In this document: positions 9,228 to 16,523 of the stretch, in pieces
How positions within the stretch are numbered: position 1 is the first letter of the stretch
How the letters are laid out: each line of letters begins with the position of its first letter
DNA from: Rhodospirillaceae bacterium
GTDB lineage: Bacteria > Pseudomonadota > Alphaproteobacteria > UBA2966
Assembly (NCBI GenBank): GCA_002690215.1
Contig: NZDS01000132.1
Coordinates: forward strand, 1 to 63,779
Direction: 5' to 3'
DNA length: 63,779 nt
The notes under the pieces: model-generated
What the model was told of the DNA's origin: nothing
What the model saw: the letters and a program-made list of their open reading frames with translations, nothing else
The model's database searches: none
Position numbers and translations under genes: made by a program

Positions 9228-9706
9228 GGTCCGGCCTCCCGCAGAGCTTCCGCCGCCGCTTCGACCGATTCGAAAATCTTGGCATAACCGGTACAACGGC
9301 AGAGGTTGCCGGCCAGACCCTCGCGGATCTCATTACGGCTGGGTTCGGGGTTTTCTTCCAGCAGCGTCTTGGCCGCCAGCACCATGCCCGAGGTGCAGGC
9401 ACCGCACTGCATGCCGCTTTCGTCGACGAAGGCCTGCTGTACGGGATGCAATGCCTCGTCAGCAGCCAGGCCCTCGATGGTGACGATCTCTTGGCCCTCG
9501 GCCTCGGCGGCCAGAACCAGACAGGCGTTGACCAGGCGGCCGCCCAGCAGCACCGAGCACGAGCCGCACTCGCCGCTGCCACAACCCTCCTTGGTGCCGC
9601 TCAACAAGAGCTCCTCGCGGATCAGTTCGAGCAGCGTGCGGTGAGCCGGAACCGTGCGTTCCTCGCGCCGGCCGTTGATGGTGAAGTTGAGGGTCAACTC
9701 GTTCAT
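9224..9706 (-). CDS. molybdenum hydroxylase 2Fe-2S subunit
   Basis: This 160-residue protein has the two [2Fe-2S] domains of xanthine dehydrogenase-type small subunits. The plant-ferredoxin-like N-terminal site has Cys 42, 47, 50 and 62 (CGSGECGSC). The helical C-terminal site has Cys 101, 104, 136 and 138 (QCGACTSGM, LCRCTGY). It carries electrons from the Mo site to the FAD subunit. ATG at 9706 overlaps the FAD subunit stop by 4 bases and its own stop overlaps the large subunit start, implying translational coupling and a 1:1:1 complex. Confidence 0.93.
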   Translation of the reverse strand: MNELTLNFTINGRREERTVPAHRTLLELIREELLLSGTKEGCGSGECGSCSVLLGGRLVNACLVLAAEAEGQEIVTIEGLAADEALHPVQQAFVDESGMQCGACTSGMVLAAKTLLEENPEPSRNEIREGLAGNLCRCTGYAKIFESVEAAAEALREAGP

Positions 9707-10605
9707 GCCTTCGTCTCCTGGCCGGCGATCTGTTCTAACGCCCGGCGGGTAAGCACCTCGACCATCAGGCGGCGGTAGCGGGGCGAGGCGCGATAGCTGT
9801 CTTCGCGAGGTTCGATCTCGCTGGCCGCGGCGCTGGCCGCTTCGGCCACGACGTCGGGGTTCAGCAGGCCGCCCTGCGCCACCGCCTCGGCCTTGCGGGC
9901 TCGCACCGGCGTTGGCGCCACGGCGCCGAGGCCGATCCTTATGTTCTCGACCCCGCCGTTGACCGCCTCCCCCGCTGCCGCCACGCCGACCCAAGCCAGA
10001 TCCATGCGGCCGCGCGCCGCCAGCTTGAGGTAGAGGCTGCGGGCGCCTTCCCCCGGCGGTGGTATGCGGATTTCGCTGACCAATTCTCCGGGATCGAGAA
10101 CGGTGCGACCGGGTCCCGTGAAGAAATCCTCGATCGCCACCCGGCGTTCGCCGCCTCGGCTCAAGCAGACGACGTCGGCCCCCAGCGCCAGCAGCGGCGG
10201 TGCCGAATCGGCCGAGGCCGCGGCGTTGCAGATATTGCCGGCGATGGTGGCGCGATTCTGGATCTGACGCGCCGAGATGTTGCGCGCCGCCAGCGAGAGC
10301 GCCGGATAGCGCGCCGCCACCACGGTCGAGGCCGCAACCTCGGTGACCGTGGCCAGGCTGCCGATGCGCAAACCCTCGGCACCGTCTTCGAGGCCGCTCA
10401 GCGCTGCGATGCCCTTCAAGTCGATAACGAATTCGGGCGCCGCCACGGCCCGGGATTTCAATTGCGGCACCAGATCGGTGCCACCGGCCAGCACACGGTA
10501 TTTGCTGCCGCGTTCCGTTTCCTCGGCCAGGCGATCGAGCGCCTCGTCGAGATCGCGCGGCCTCAGGTAGCCGAAATTCGGCAGCCGCCGATAGAACACG
10601 ACCAT
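9703..10605 (-). CDS. molybdenum hydroxylase FAD-binding subunit
   Basis: This 300-residue protein resembles CoxM/HcrB medium subunits, with the FAD motifs LAGGTDLVPQLK near the N-terminus and ATIAGNICNAAASAD in the middle. It lacks the roughly 40-residue [4Fe-4S] insertion of 4-hydroxybenzoyl-CoA reductase, which argues against that reductive enzyme. It should take electrons from the 2Fe-2S subunit and deliver them to an acceptor. The start at 10605 lies 4 bases after the stop of the MoaD-like gene and its stop overlaps the 2Fe-2S gene, placing all four in one operon. Confidence 0.92.
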   Translation of the reverse strand: MVVFYRRLPNFGYLRPRDLDEALDRLAEETERGSKYRVLAGGTDLVPQLKSRAVAAPEFVIDLKGIAALSGLEDGAEGLRIGSLATVTEVAASTVVAARYPALSLAARNISARQIQNRATIAGNICNAAASADSAPPLLALGADVVCLSRGGERRVAIEDFFTGPGRTVLDPGELVSEIRIPPPGEGARSLYLKLAARGRMDLAWVGVAAAGEAVNGGVENIRIGLGAVAPTPVRARKAEAVAQGGLLNPDVVAEAASAAASEIEPREDSYRASPRYRRLMVEVLTRRALEQIAGQETKA

Positions 10606-10609
10606 CCGC

Positions 10610-10882
10610 TCACCCTCCGCCCAAAGGAATGAAATGAACCTCGACATCGTCGTCCGGCGCCAACGGCGTGGCCAATCCTTGGGCGCAAAACAGCACGCCC
10701 TTGCCGTTGACCAAGACCTCGACCTGATCGGCAAGCTCGGCGCCTTCGAGCAGATCGAAATCGATCTGCCGGCCAATCGTTCTCAGCAAATCAGCGATGG
10801 TCTCGGTGTCCGGCGGCAGCTCGAAGTCACGCCCGCCGTGCCCCGGAATCACCAAGCAGGTGTTCAGTCGGATGGTGGTCAC
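10610..10882 (-). CDS. MoaD/ThiS-like ubiquitin-fold protein with C-terminal glycines
   Basis: This 90-residue protein has the length and ending of MoaD/ThiS sulfur carriers. It has a beta-grasp-like pattern, a segment VEVLVNGKGVLFCAQGLATP and a terminal GGG. In MoaD the C-terminal Gly-Gly is adenylated and thiocarboxylated to donate sulfur for molybdopterin. The predicted start is GTG at 10882 with AGGAG 5 bases before it. Being first in the operon of a molybdenum hydroxylase suggests a dedicated role in cofactor supply or maturation, but no MoaE, MoeB or XdhC-like gene is in the window. It could instead be another ubiquitin-like carrier. Family membership is fairly secure, the function inferred. 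Confidence 0.75.
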   Translation of the reverse strand: MTTIRLNTCLVIPGHGGRDFELPPDTETIADLLRTIGRQIDFDLLEGAELADQVEVLVNGKGVLFCAQGLATPLAPDDDVEVHFIPLGGG

Positions 10883-10981
10883 GCCGCTCCTGCTCTCCGT
10901 CGCTATGGCCGGAACCAGCCTAACCCGGTTGGCCCTATTGTCGGTAGGGATTAGCGTTGGGCCGGGACATCGGACACGGCT

Positions 10982-11155
10982 CTAGCCGCCACTCATCCTA
11001 GCGAGAGCGTTCCGCACGTCTTTGTAGACGACGGCCGCCGTATCAGGGCTGATGATTTCGCGGTTGCGGACAATAGCCGCGGCGACCTGTGCAGCGGCGA
11101 TCGACGCGCCCAACTGTTCGACGGCTTCGCGGAGGTCATCACTTTCCATGGGCAT
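10982..11155 (-). CDS. small hypothetical protein
   Basis: This is a 57-residue open frame beginning MPMESDD at 11155, with GGAG about 8 bases upstream. It is acidic at the N-terminus, and residues 7-35 look helical and alanine-rich (EQLGASIAAAQVAAAIVRN). No family is recognised. It sits between the carboxylase operon (after the palindromic repeat) and the MoaD-like gene, and its coding reality is only moderately supported. A longer frame starting at 11227 would run through the repeat and is unlikely. Confidence 0.4.
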   Translation of the reverse strand: MPMESDDLREAVEQLGASIAAAQVAAAIVRNREIISPDTAAVVYKDVRNALARMSGG

Positions 11156-11172
11156 GGGGGATCTCCAGAATT

Positions 11173-11227
11173 TTGGGGACACACACCTTAATGCCCAAAG
11201 AATAGGCATTAAGGTGTGTGTCCCCAA
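11173..11227. repeat. perfect 23-bp inverted repeat (REP-like palindrome)
   Basis: The arms are 11173-11195 and 11205-11227, with perfect complementarity and a 9-base loop. The arm contains TTGGGGACACACACCTTAAT. It begins 6 bases after the stop of the carboxyltransferase gene. No T-run follows on either strand, so it is not a classical intrinsic terminator. The motif TTGGGGACAnnnACCT recurs at 55459-55531, which suggests a dispersed REP-like element. A stabilising 3' hairpin for the carboxylase mRNA is a possible side effect. Confidence 0.9.
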
Positions 11228-11232
11228 GTCCT

Positions 11233-12831
11233 CTAGGCCCGGAAAACCCCGAATCTCGGTTCATCAATGGGTGCGTTGAGCGCTGCCGAAATCGCCACAC
11301 CAAGAACGTTGCGGGTATCCAGGGGATCGACCACGCCATCGTCCCAAAGCCGCGAGGTGGCGTAGTAGGCGCTGACCTCGCGGTCGGCTTTTTCGCGCAC
11401 CCGGGTGTGCAGCTCTTGCTCGTCGGCGTCGCTGGCCTCGATGCCGTTCCGTCGCATTTGGGCGAGCTTGACGGTGGCCAGCGTGTTGGCGGCCTGTTCG
11501 GCTCCCATCACGCCCATCTGCGAATTGGGCCACGACAGCACGAATCGCGGATCCCAAGCGCGGCCGCACATGCCGTAGTAGCCAGCCCCGAAGGCGGCGT
11601 TGGTTTGCACCGTGAATTTGGGCACCGAGCCGCAGGCCTGGGCCATCAGCATTTTGGCGCCGTCCTTGGTGATGCCTTGTTCTTCGTACTGCCGGCCGAC
11701 CATGTAGCCGGTGGTGTTCTGCAAAAACAGCAGCGGCACGCGGCTCTGGTTGCAGACCTGCATAAAGTGCGCCGCCTTGAGCGAGCTGTCGTTGAAGAGC
11801 ACGCCGTTATTGCCGAGGATCCCGACCTTGTAGCCGAAGATGTGGGCGAAACCGGTTACCAGGGTGGTGCCGTAATCGGGGCCGTATTCCAGGAACCGGC
11901 TGCCGTCGACCGTGCGCGCGATGACCTCGCGCATGTCGAACTGAACCTTGATGTCAGCCGGCAGGATGCCGTAGAGCTCCTGGGGATCGTAATAGGGGTC
12001 CTCGGGTTCACGCTCCTGCACCAGCGCCTTTTCGGGTGAGCGGAACTCACGCACGATGTTGCGCGCCAGCGCTATGGCCTGGGCCTCGCTGTCGACGGCA
12101 TAGTCGGCGGTGCCGCTGATCGTGGTGTGCATGTCAGCACCGCCCAGCGCCTCGACCGTCACCTCCTCGCCGGTGGCGGCTTTTACCAATGGCGGGCCGC
12201 CCAGAAAGATGGCACCCAGGCCACGTACCATGATGGTGTGCTCGCAAAGCGCCGGCACGTAAGCGCCGCCGGCGGTGCAGTGGCCGACCACGATGGCCAC
12301 CTGCGGCACTTCCAGCTTGCTCAAGATGCACTGGTTGCGGAAAACGCGCCCACCCGGCACGAAAACGCCGGACATGTCTTCGAGGAATCCGCCTGCCGAA
12401 TCGCAAATATGAATAACCGGCAGCCGGTTCTCGACGGCGATATCCAGGGCGCGGACGATCTTGTGCACCGTCATGGGATACCAGGCACCGCCCTTGACGG
12501 AACTGTCGTCGGCGTGGATCACCACCTCGCGGCCCGAGACCACGCCGATGCCGGTGACCACGCTGGCCCCAGGCGAATCGCCATCGTAGAGGTCGTTGGC
12601 GGCCAAAGTGGAAAACTCCCAGAACGGCGTGCCGGGATCGAGCAATAATTCCAGACGCTCACGCACCAAGAGCTTGTCCTGGCGCCTGAGGCGTTCGATG
12701 TCACGCTCGGGCCGACTGTGGCGGGCCGCGTCCTGGCGCTCGCGGAACTCCGCAATGAGGTTTTCATGATAGCCGCGGTTGGCTGCAAAGAGCTCGGAAC
12801 GGGTGTCGATCTTGCTGTCGATGCGCTGCAT
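11233..12831 (-). CDS. acyl-CoA carboxylase carboxyltransferase (beta) subunit, methylcrotonyl/geranyl-CoA type
   Basis: This 532-residue protein has the two crotonase-fold halves of carboxyltransferase beta subunits. It shows VVGHCTAGGAYVPAL in the N-half, FLGGPPLVKAATGEEV typical of the methylcrotonyl/geranyl-CoA branch, and GAGYYGMCGRAWDPRF in the C-half. It transfers CO2 from carboxybiotin to an acyl-CoA. It is the last gene of the operon, 30 bases after the biotin carrier gene. Methylcrotonyl-CoA (leucine breakdown) or geranyl/isohexenyl-type CoA are the closest known substrates. No HMG-CoA lyase is nearby, so the substrate remains open. Confidence 0.88.
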   Translation of the reverse strand: MQRIDSKIDTRSELFAANRGYHENLIAEFRERQDAARHSRPERDIERLRRQDKLLVRERLELLLDPGTPFWEFSTLAANDLYDGDSPGASVVTGIGVVSGREVVIHADDSSVKGGAWYPMTVHKIVRALDIAVENRLPVIHICDSAGGFLEDMSGVFVPGGRVFRNQCILSKLEVPQVAIVVGHCTAGGAYVPALCEHTIMVRGLGAIFLGGPPLVKAATGEEVTVEALGGADMHTTISGTADYAVDSEAQAIALARNIVREFRSPEKALVQEREPEDPYYDPQELYGILPADIKVQFDMREVIARTVDGSRFLEYGPDYGTTLVTGFAHIFGYKVGILGNNGVLFNDSSLKAAHFMQVCNQSRVPLLFLQNTTGYMVGRQYEEQGITKDGAKMLMAQACGSVPKFTVQTNAAFGAGYYGMCGRAWDPRFVLSWPNSQMGVMGAEQAANTLATVKLAQMRRNGIEASDADEQELHTRVREKADREVSAYYATSRLWDDGVVDPLDTRNVLGVAISAALNAPIDEPRFGVFRA

Positions 12832-12861
12832 AGCGTCCTGCCTGGATCTGGTTCTTGTCGT

Positions 12862-13368
12862 TCAGTCGTCGCTGCCGGCGGCTGGCTCGAGGCTGAGCAG
12901 CACCGCCTTGAGCGGGAAGGTATCGCCCGCCTGGAAGTGCACCTCACCTACCACGGCGTCGGCATCGGCGCTCATGGTGGTCTCCAACTTCATGCTTTCG
13001 ATGACCATAAGGGCCTGGCCGCGAACCACCTCCTGGCCTGGCTCCACCGCCACGGAAATGACGGTACCGGGCATGGGCGCCACGACGGCGCCGGCCGCAG
13101 CGCCCTCGCCCGCTGCTGCTGCGGCAGCCGGGTCGCGGCGCTCGACCTCCCAACACTGGCCGTCGAGATGGACGAAGGTGCTGTCGCCGGCTGTGGCCAG
13201 AGTTACCTCGGCCGTGCGGCCATCGAGAGCGACGCGATGGCGGCCGTTGCCCAGGGATTCCATGTCGGCCGCCAGGGTGCGATCGTCGAGATGGAGGGCA
13301 AAGCCTTCTTGGCGGCGGCTGACGCCAACGGTCTGTTCAACGCCCGCAATAGTGAATTCACAGCGCAT
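12862..13368 (-). CDS. biotin carboxyl carrier protein (detached C-terminus of a carboxylase alpha subunit)
   Basis: This 168-residue protein has an N-terminal beta-rich region (about 1-85) resembling the BT domain of acyl-CoA carboxylase alpha subunits. An Ala-rich linker follows, then a biotinyl domain with PMPGTVISV and the biotin-accepting lysine K127 in IESMKLE. Added to the separate biotin carboxylase (489 residues) it gives the size of one standard alpha subunit. It has its own ATG at 13368 with AGGAG upstream, 11 bases after the carboxylase stop. The alpha subunit is therefore encoded as two polypeptides. Confidence 0.88.
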   Translation of the reverse strand: MRCEFTIAGVEQTVGVSRRQEGFALHLDDRTLAADMESLGNGRHRVALDGRTAEVTLATAGDSTFVHLDGQCWEVERRDPAAAAAAGEGAAAGAVVAPMPGTVISVAVEPGQEVVRGQALMVIESMKLETTMSADADAVVGEVHFQAGDTFPLKAVLLSLEPAAGSDD

Positions 13369-13379
13369 GATCAGGTCTC

Positions 13380-14849
13380 CTAGTTGTGCCAGGCGTCCAT
13401 GGCGGCATAAACCGGCGGCACCTCTTGCAGCGCCGTGCGCACGTCGCGCGCCGCCAGGGCCGCCGCCGCCAGCACCAGATCGCGATCGGCAGCCGCCGGC
13501 TGCCAAGCCAGATCCTCGGCCTGGTCGACGACGAACCCGGTGTCGAGGCGCCCGTCCCGAAAGCGCTGGTGGCCCAGCAGACGCTCCAGATAGGCGGCGT
13601 TGGTGGTGACGCCGAGCAACACGAACTCCCTGAGCGCGGCTCGCGAGCGGGCGATGGCCTGGTCGCGGTTGTCGCCGTGCACGACAAGCTTGGCGAGCAG
13701 CGAATCGAAAGCCGTGGTAACCGGCTGACCGGCGGCAACACCGCTGTCCAAACGAACGCCCGGGCCTTCGGGGGCCTGGAATCGCAGCACGCTGCCCACG
13801 GCCGGCAGGAAATCGTTGTCGGCGTCTTCAGCGCAAAGCCGGCACTCGATGGCATGGCCCCGACGCTCGACGTCTTCCTGAACAAAGCCCAAGGCTTCGC
13901 CGGCCGCCACGCGGACCTGTTCGCGCACCAGATCGATGCCGGTCACCATTTCGGTTACCGGGTGCTCGACCTGCAGGCGCGTGTTCATCTCGAGGAAAAA
14001 GTACTCGCCCTCGGGCGTGACCATGAACTCGACCGTGCCGGCGCCGCGGTAGTTGACCTCGGTGGCGATGCGCACGGCATCGCCACACATGGCGGCGCAG
14101 AGCGCCGGCTCGAGATTGGCCGCCGGGGTTTCCTCGATGATCTTCTGGTAGCGCCGCTGCACTGAGCATTCGCGTTCGAAAAGGTGGAGACAATTACCCT
14201 GGCCGTCGCCCAGCACCTGCACCTCGATATGGCGCGGCCGTTCGACGTAACGCTCGGCATAGACCCGGCCATCGCCGAAGTATCGCTCGGCCTCGCTGGC
14301 AGAGGCGGCAGCCCGGGCCTGCAGTTCGTCGCCGTCACGCACAATACTCATGCCGCGGCCGCCACCCCCGGCCGCCGCCTTGATGAGCAACGGGTATCCA
14401 AGCTTTCCGGCCTCCGCGATGAAGGCATCAAAGCCGCCTTCCTGGGTCGCCGAGGGCGCCACCGGCACGCCCAAACCGGCGACGAAATCGCGCGAGGCGA
14501 TCTTGTCCCCCATCAGGCGCATGGTTTCGGCCTCGGGCCCGATGAAGGTCATGTCGGCCTCGGCCAGGGCGGCGGCGAAGTCGGCGTTCTCGGCCAAAAA
14601 GCCATAGCCAGGATGCACCGCATCGGCGCCCTGGCGGCTGCAGATCTCGATGATCTGAGGAATGTCGAGGTAGGCGCTCGAGGCCACCTCACCCTCCAGT
14701 ACCGCCACCTCGTCGGCCTGGCGGTGGAAGACGCTGTCGGCGTCCGCGGCGTGAACCAGCGCCACCCCGCGAATTCCCATGGTCTTCAGCGTGGTGAAGA
14801 TACGCCGGGCGATTTCGCCGCGGTTGGCCACCAGAACTGTTTCGATCAT
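13380..14849 (-). CDS. biotin carboxylase subunit of acyl-CoA carboxylase
   Basis: This 489-residue protein starts MIETVLVANRGEIARRIF. It has the ATP-grasp glycine loop KAAAGGGGRGMSIV and the catalytic region MNTRLQVEHPVTEMVTG. It carboxylates biotin with ATP and bicarbonate. ATG at 14849 is preceded by AGGAAAC and lies 16 bases after the TetR stop. Unlike typical McCA/PccA chains of about 660 residues it ends before the BT and biotinyl domains, which are in the next gene. The C-terminal tail (from LERLLGHQRFRDG) matches the alpha-subunit family rather than fatty-acid AccC. Confidence 0.9.
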   Translation of the reverse strand: MIETVLVANRGEIARRIFTTLKTMGIRGVALVHAADADSVFHRQADEVAVLEGEVASSAYLDIPQIIEICSRQGADAVHPGYGFLAENADFAAALAEADMTFIGPEAETMRLMGDKIASRDFVAGLGVPVAPSATQEGGFDAFIAEAGKLGYPLLIKAAAGGGGRGMSIVRDGDELQARAAASASEAERYFGDGRVYAERYVERPRHIEVQVLGDGQGNCLHLFERECSVQRRYQKIIEETPAANLEPALCAAMCGDAVRIATEVNYRGAGTVEFMVTPEGEYFFLEMNTRLQVEHPVTEMVTGIDLVREQVRVAAGEALGFVQEDVERRGHAIECRLCAEDADNDFLPAVGSVLRFQAPEGPGVRLDSGVAAGQPVTTAFDSLLAKLVVHGDNRDQAIARSRAALREFVLLGVTTNAAYLERLLGHQRFRDGRLDTGFVVDQAEDLAWQPAAADRDLVLAAAALAARDVRTALQEVPPVYAAMDAWHN

Positions 14850-14865
14850 GTGTGGGGTTTCCTTC

Positions 14866-15549
14866 TCAACTTCCCGCAGCCAGGGCCCGGTCCAGTTTTG
14901 CTTCGATACGGTCAAGTCTTTGATCGCTGCTTTCCGCCTCTGTCACCAGCACGCCGGCCAGCACGACATCGGTTATCTGATCCGCCGCGGTCTCGACGTC
15001 CAGCGATCCCTGGCCGCAGATGTAGGCCAACGAGTGATGCTCGACGGCACCGTAGATCATGTCTCGCACCAGCGTGATCGAGACGTCCGACCGTACCTCA
15101 CCGGCGACGATGCCCTCACGCAGCACGTCCAGCGCAAAGTGGGTGTAATGCCGGTGGTGGTCATGGACCGATGACGTGAAGTAGTCCCTCTGCCCCCGCA
15201 CCTCGTTGAACACCTGGCGGCAAAGGCCGGGGCTCTCCTCAATGGACTTGAGGTGGCTCCAAATGACGAAGCGCAGTCGGTTTCGTGTTCCCTCGATGCC
15301 GGCCAACCGGACCTGATAGTCGGCCAACATGCCCGCGTACCAGTCGTCGATGACCTTGTGCAGAAGGTCACGCTTGCCGGCGAAGAACTTGTAGATGGTG
15401 CCCTCGACGACGCCGGCCCGGGCGGCGATTTCGGAGATCGAGGATTCCTCGTAGTCGCGCTCGGAGAAAACCGCCCGGGCCGCCGCCAGGATGTCGCTGA
15501 CCCGCTGGGCTCGCGGCAACCGGGTAACGGGGCGTCTGGCGACGGCCAC
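14866..15549 (-). CDS. TetR family transcriptional regulator
   Basis: This 227-residue protein has an N-terminal helix-turn-helix (about residues 15-62: ILAAARAVFSERDY, SISEIAARAGVVEGTIYKFF) and a TetR-like ligand-binding domain. It lies inside the carboxylase operon, 16 bases after the enoyl-CoA hydratase and 16 before the biotin carboxylase. It probably represses this operon and responds to an acyl-CoA, as related regulators of branched-chain and terpene acyl-CoA operons do. The operator would most likely lie in the 16358-16523 gap; no clean palindrome was identified there. Confidence 0.9.
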   Translation of the reverse strand: MAVARRPVTRLPRAQRVSDILAAARAVFSERDYEESSISEIAARAGVVEGTIYKFFAGKRDLLHKVIDDWYAGMLADYQVRLAGIEGTRNRLRFVIWSHLKSIEESPGLCRQVFNEVRGQRDYFTSSVHDHHRHYTHFALDVLREGIVAGEVRSDVSITLVRDMIYGAVEHHSLAYICGQGSLDVETAADQITDVVLAGVLVTEAESSDQRLDRIEAKLDRALAAGS

Positions 15550-15565
15550 CGCTCAGTTTCCCGTC

Positions 15566-16357
15566 CTAATTTCCTGTCCACTGGGGCTTGCGCTTTTCCT
15601 GAAACGCCGCAAATCCTTCGCGGGCATCCTGGGTGCGGGCCATGCTGGGCAACATGAGCTGGGTGTATTCGAAGGCCTGCAGGATCGTCATGTCCTGGAT
15701 GGCGTGGAAGGCCTGCTTGCCCAGCCGTATGGCGGTAGGCGACTTGTCGACGGTGCGGGCGAGCAGCCAGTCGAATTTGGCGTCGAGCTCCTCGGGCGGG
15801 GCCAGGTAGTTGACCAACCCCATCTCCAGCGCCTCTTCGGCCGTGAAGGGCTCGCCGGTGATGCAAAGCTCCATGAGTTTTCGTTTCGGCAGCACGCGCT
15901 GCATGTGGGCCAGGATCATCATGGGGAAGAGACCGACACCACTTTCCGGCGTGCCGAAGCGCGCGGCCGTGGTCGCCACCGCCATGTCGCAGGCACACAG
16001 GAGCCCCAGCCCACCGGCCAACACGTGGCCGTTGACGCGGGCGATGATGGGCAGGTCGCACTGTTCGATCTGCTTGAAAAGCTCGATCACATAGTGCTTG
16101 GGCCGGGCCGGATCGACCTCGAAGGGCGTGCCCTCGGCATTGGGTTGTAGATCGCCGCCGGCACAAAAGGCCTTGTCGCCGGCGCCTGTCAGCACGATGG
16201 CGCGGATGCCGTCGTCGGCCGTCGCCGCCTCGGCCTGGCGGATGCCGGCGCCGATACCGGCGATGACGGCTTCGTTGAGGGCATTGCGCCTCTCAGGCCG
16301 GTTGATGGTGATCCACATCACCGCCCCGCGGGTCTCAATGAGCACGACTTCCGACAT
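15566..16357 (-). CDS. enoyl-CoA hydratase/isomerase family protein
   Basis: This 263-residue crotonase has FCAGGDLQ and the GTPESGVGLFP segment with E138 retained. The first catalytic glutamate position is glycine (G118 in LAGGLGLLCACD). Such a substitution also occurs in LiuC-like methylglutaconyl-CoA hydratases, which fits its position at the head of a methylcrotonyl-type carboxylase operon. The likely role is hydration of the carboxylated enoyl-CoA. GGAGG lies about 6 bases before the ATG. The specific substrate is inferred only from context. Confidence 0.88.
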   Translation of the reverse strand: MSEVVLIETRGAVMWITINRPERRNALNEAVIAGIGAGIRQAEAATADDGIRAIVLTGAGDKAFCAGGDLQPNAEGTPFEVDPARPKHYVIELFKQIEQCDLPIIARVNGHVLAGGLGLLCACDMAVATTAARFGTPESGVGLFPMMILAHMQRVLPKRKLMELCITGEPFTAEEALEMGLVNYLAPPEELDAKFDWLLARTVDKSPTAIRLGKQAFHAIQDMTILQAFEYTQLMLPSMARTQDAREGFAAFQEKRKPQWTGN

Positions 16358-16523
16358 CGGAGCCTCCGGTCTGGCTGGTTCGAGCGGCTGATTATGGCGA
16401 ACCCGACACGGGGAAGCAAATCTAATTCACTAATTTCTCAGAATTTATCTGAAATGCCAAGCGCAGCAAGGAGTTCCCGTATAAACTCGTAATGAATGAG
16501 ATTTCTTAGATCACGCGAAACGG
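16358..16523. other. AT-rich intergenic region, probable promoter of the carboxylase operon
   Basis: This gap of 166 bases between two minus-strand genes is clearly more AT-rich than the surroundings (about 16420-16510). It holds an imperfect inverted repeat, ATTTCtcAGA-N5-TCTGAAAT, around 16432-16455. A minus-strand TTGGCA near 16453 could be a -35 element, but no convincing -10 at 17 bases was found. This is the expected place for the promoter and TetR operator of the genes at 11233-16357. Confidence 0.35.

Noticed and set aside
6903-10605. Assignment of the molybdenum hydroxylase as aerobic CO dehydrogenase (CoxLSM)
   Set aside because: The active-site AYxCSFR loop is absent and the gene order and neighbours differ.
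9703-10605. Assignment as 4-hydroxybenzoyl-CoA reductase
   Set aside because: The FAD subunit lacks the 4Fe-4S insertion and is only 300 residues.
11173-11227. Intrinsic terminator for the carboxylase operon
   Set aside because: The stem is strong but no T-run follows on either strand; sequence similarity to the repeat at 55459 favours a REP-like element.
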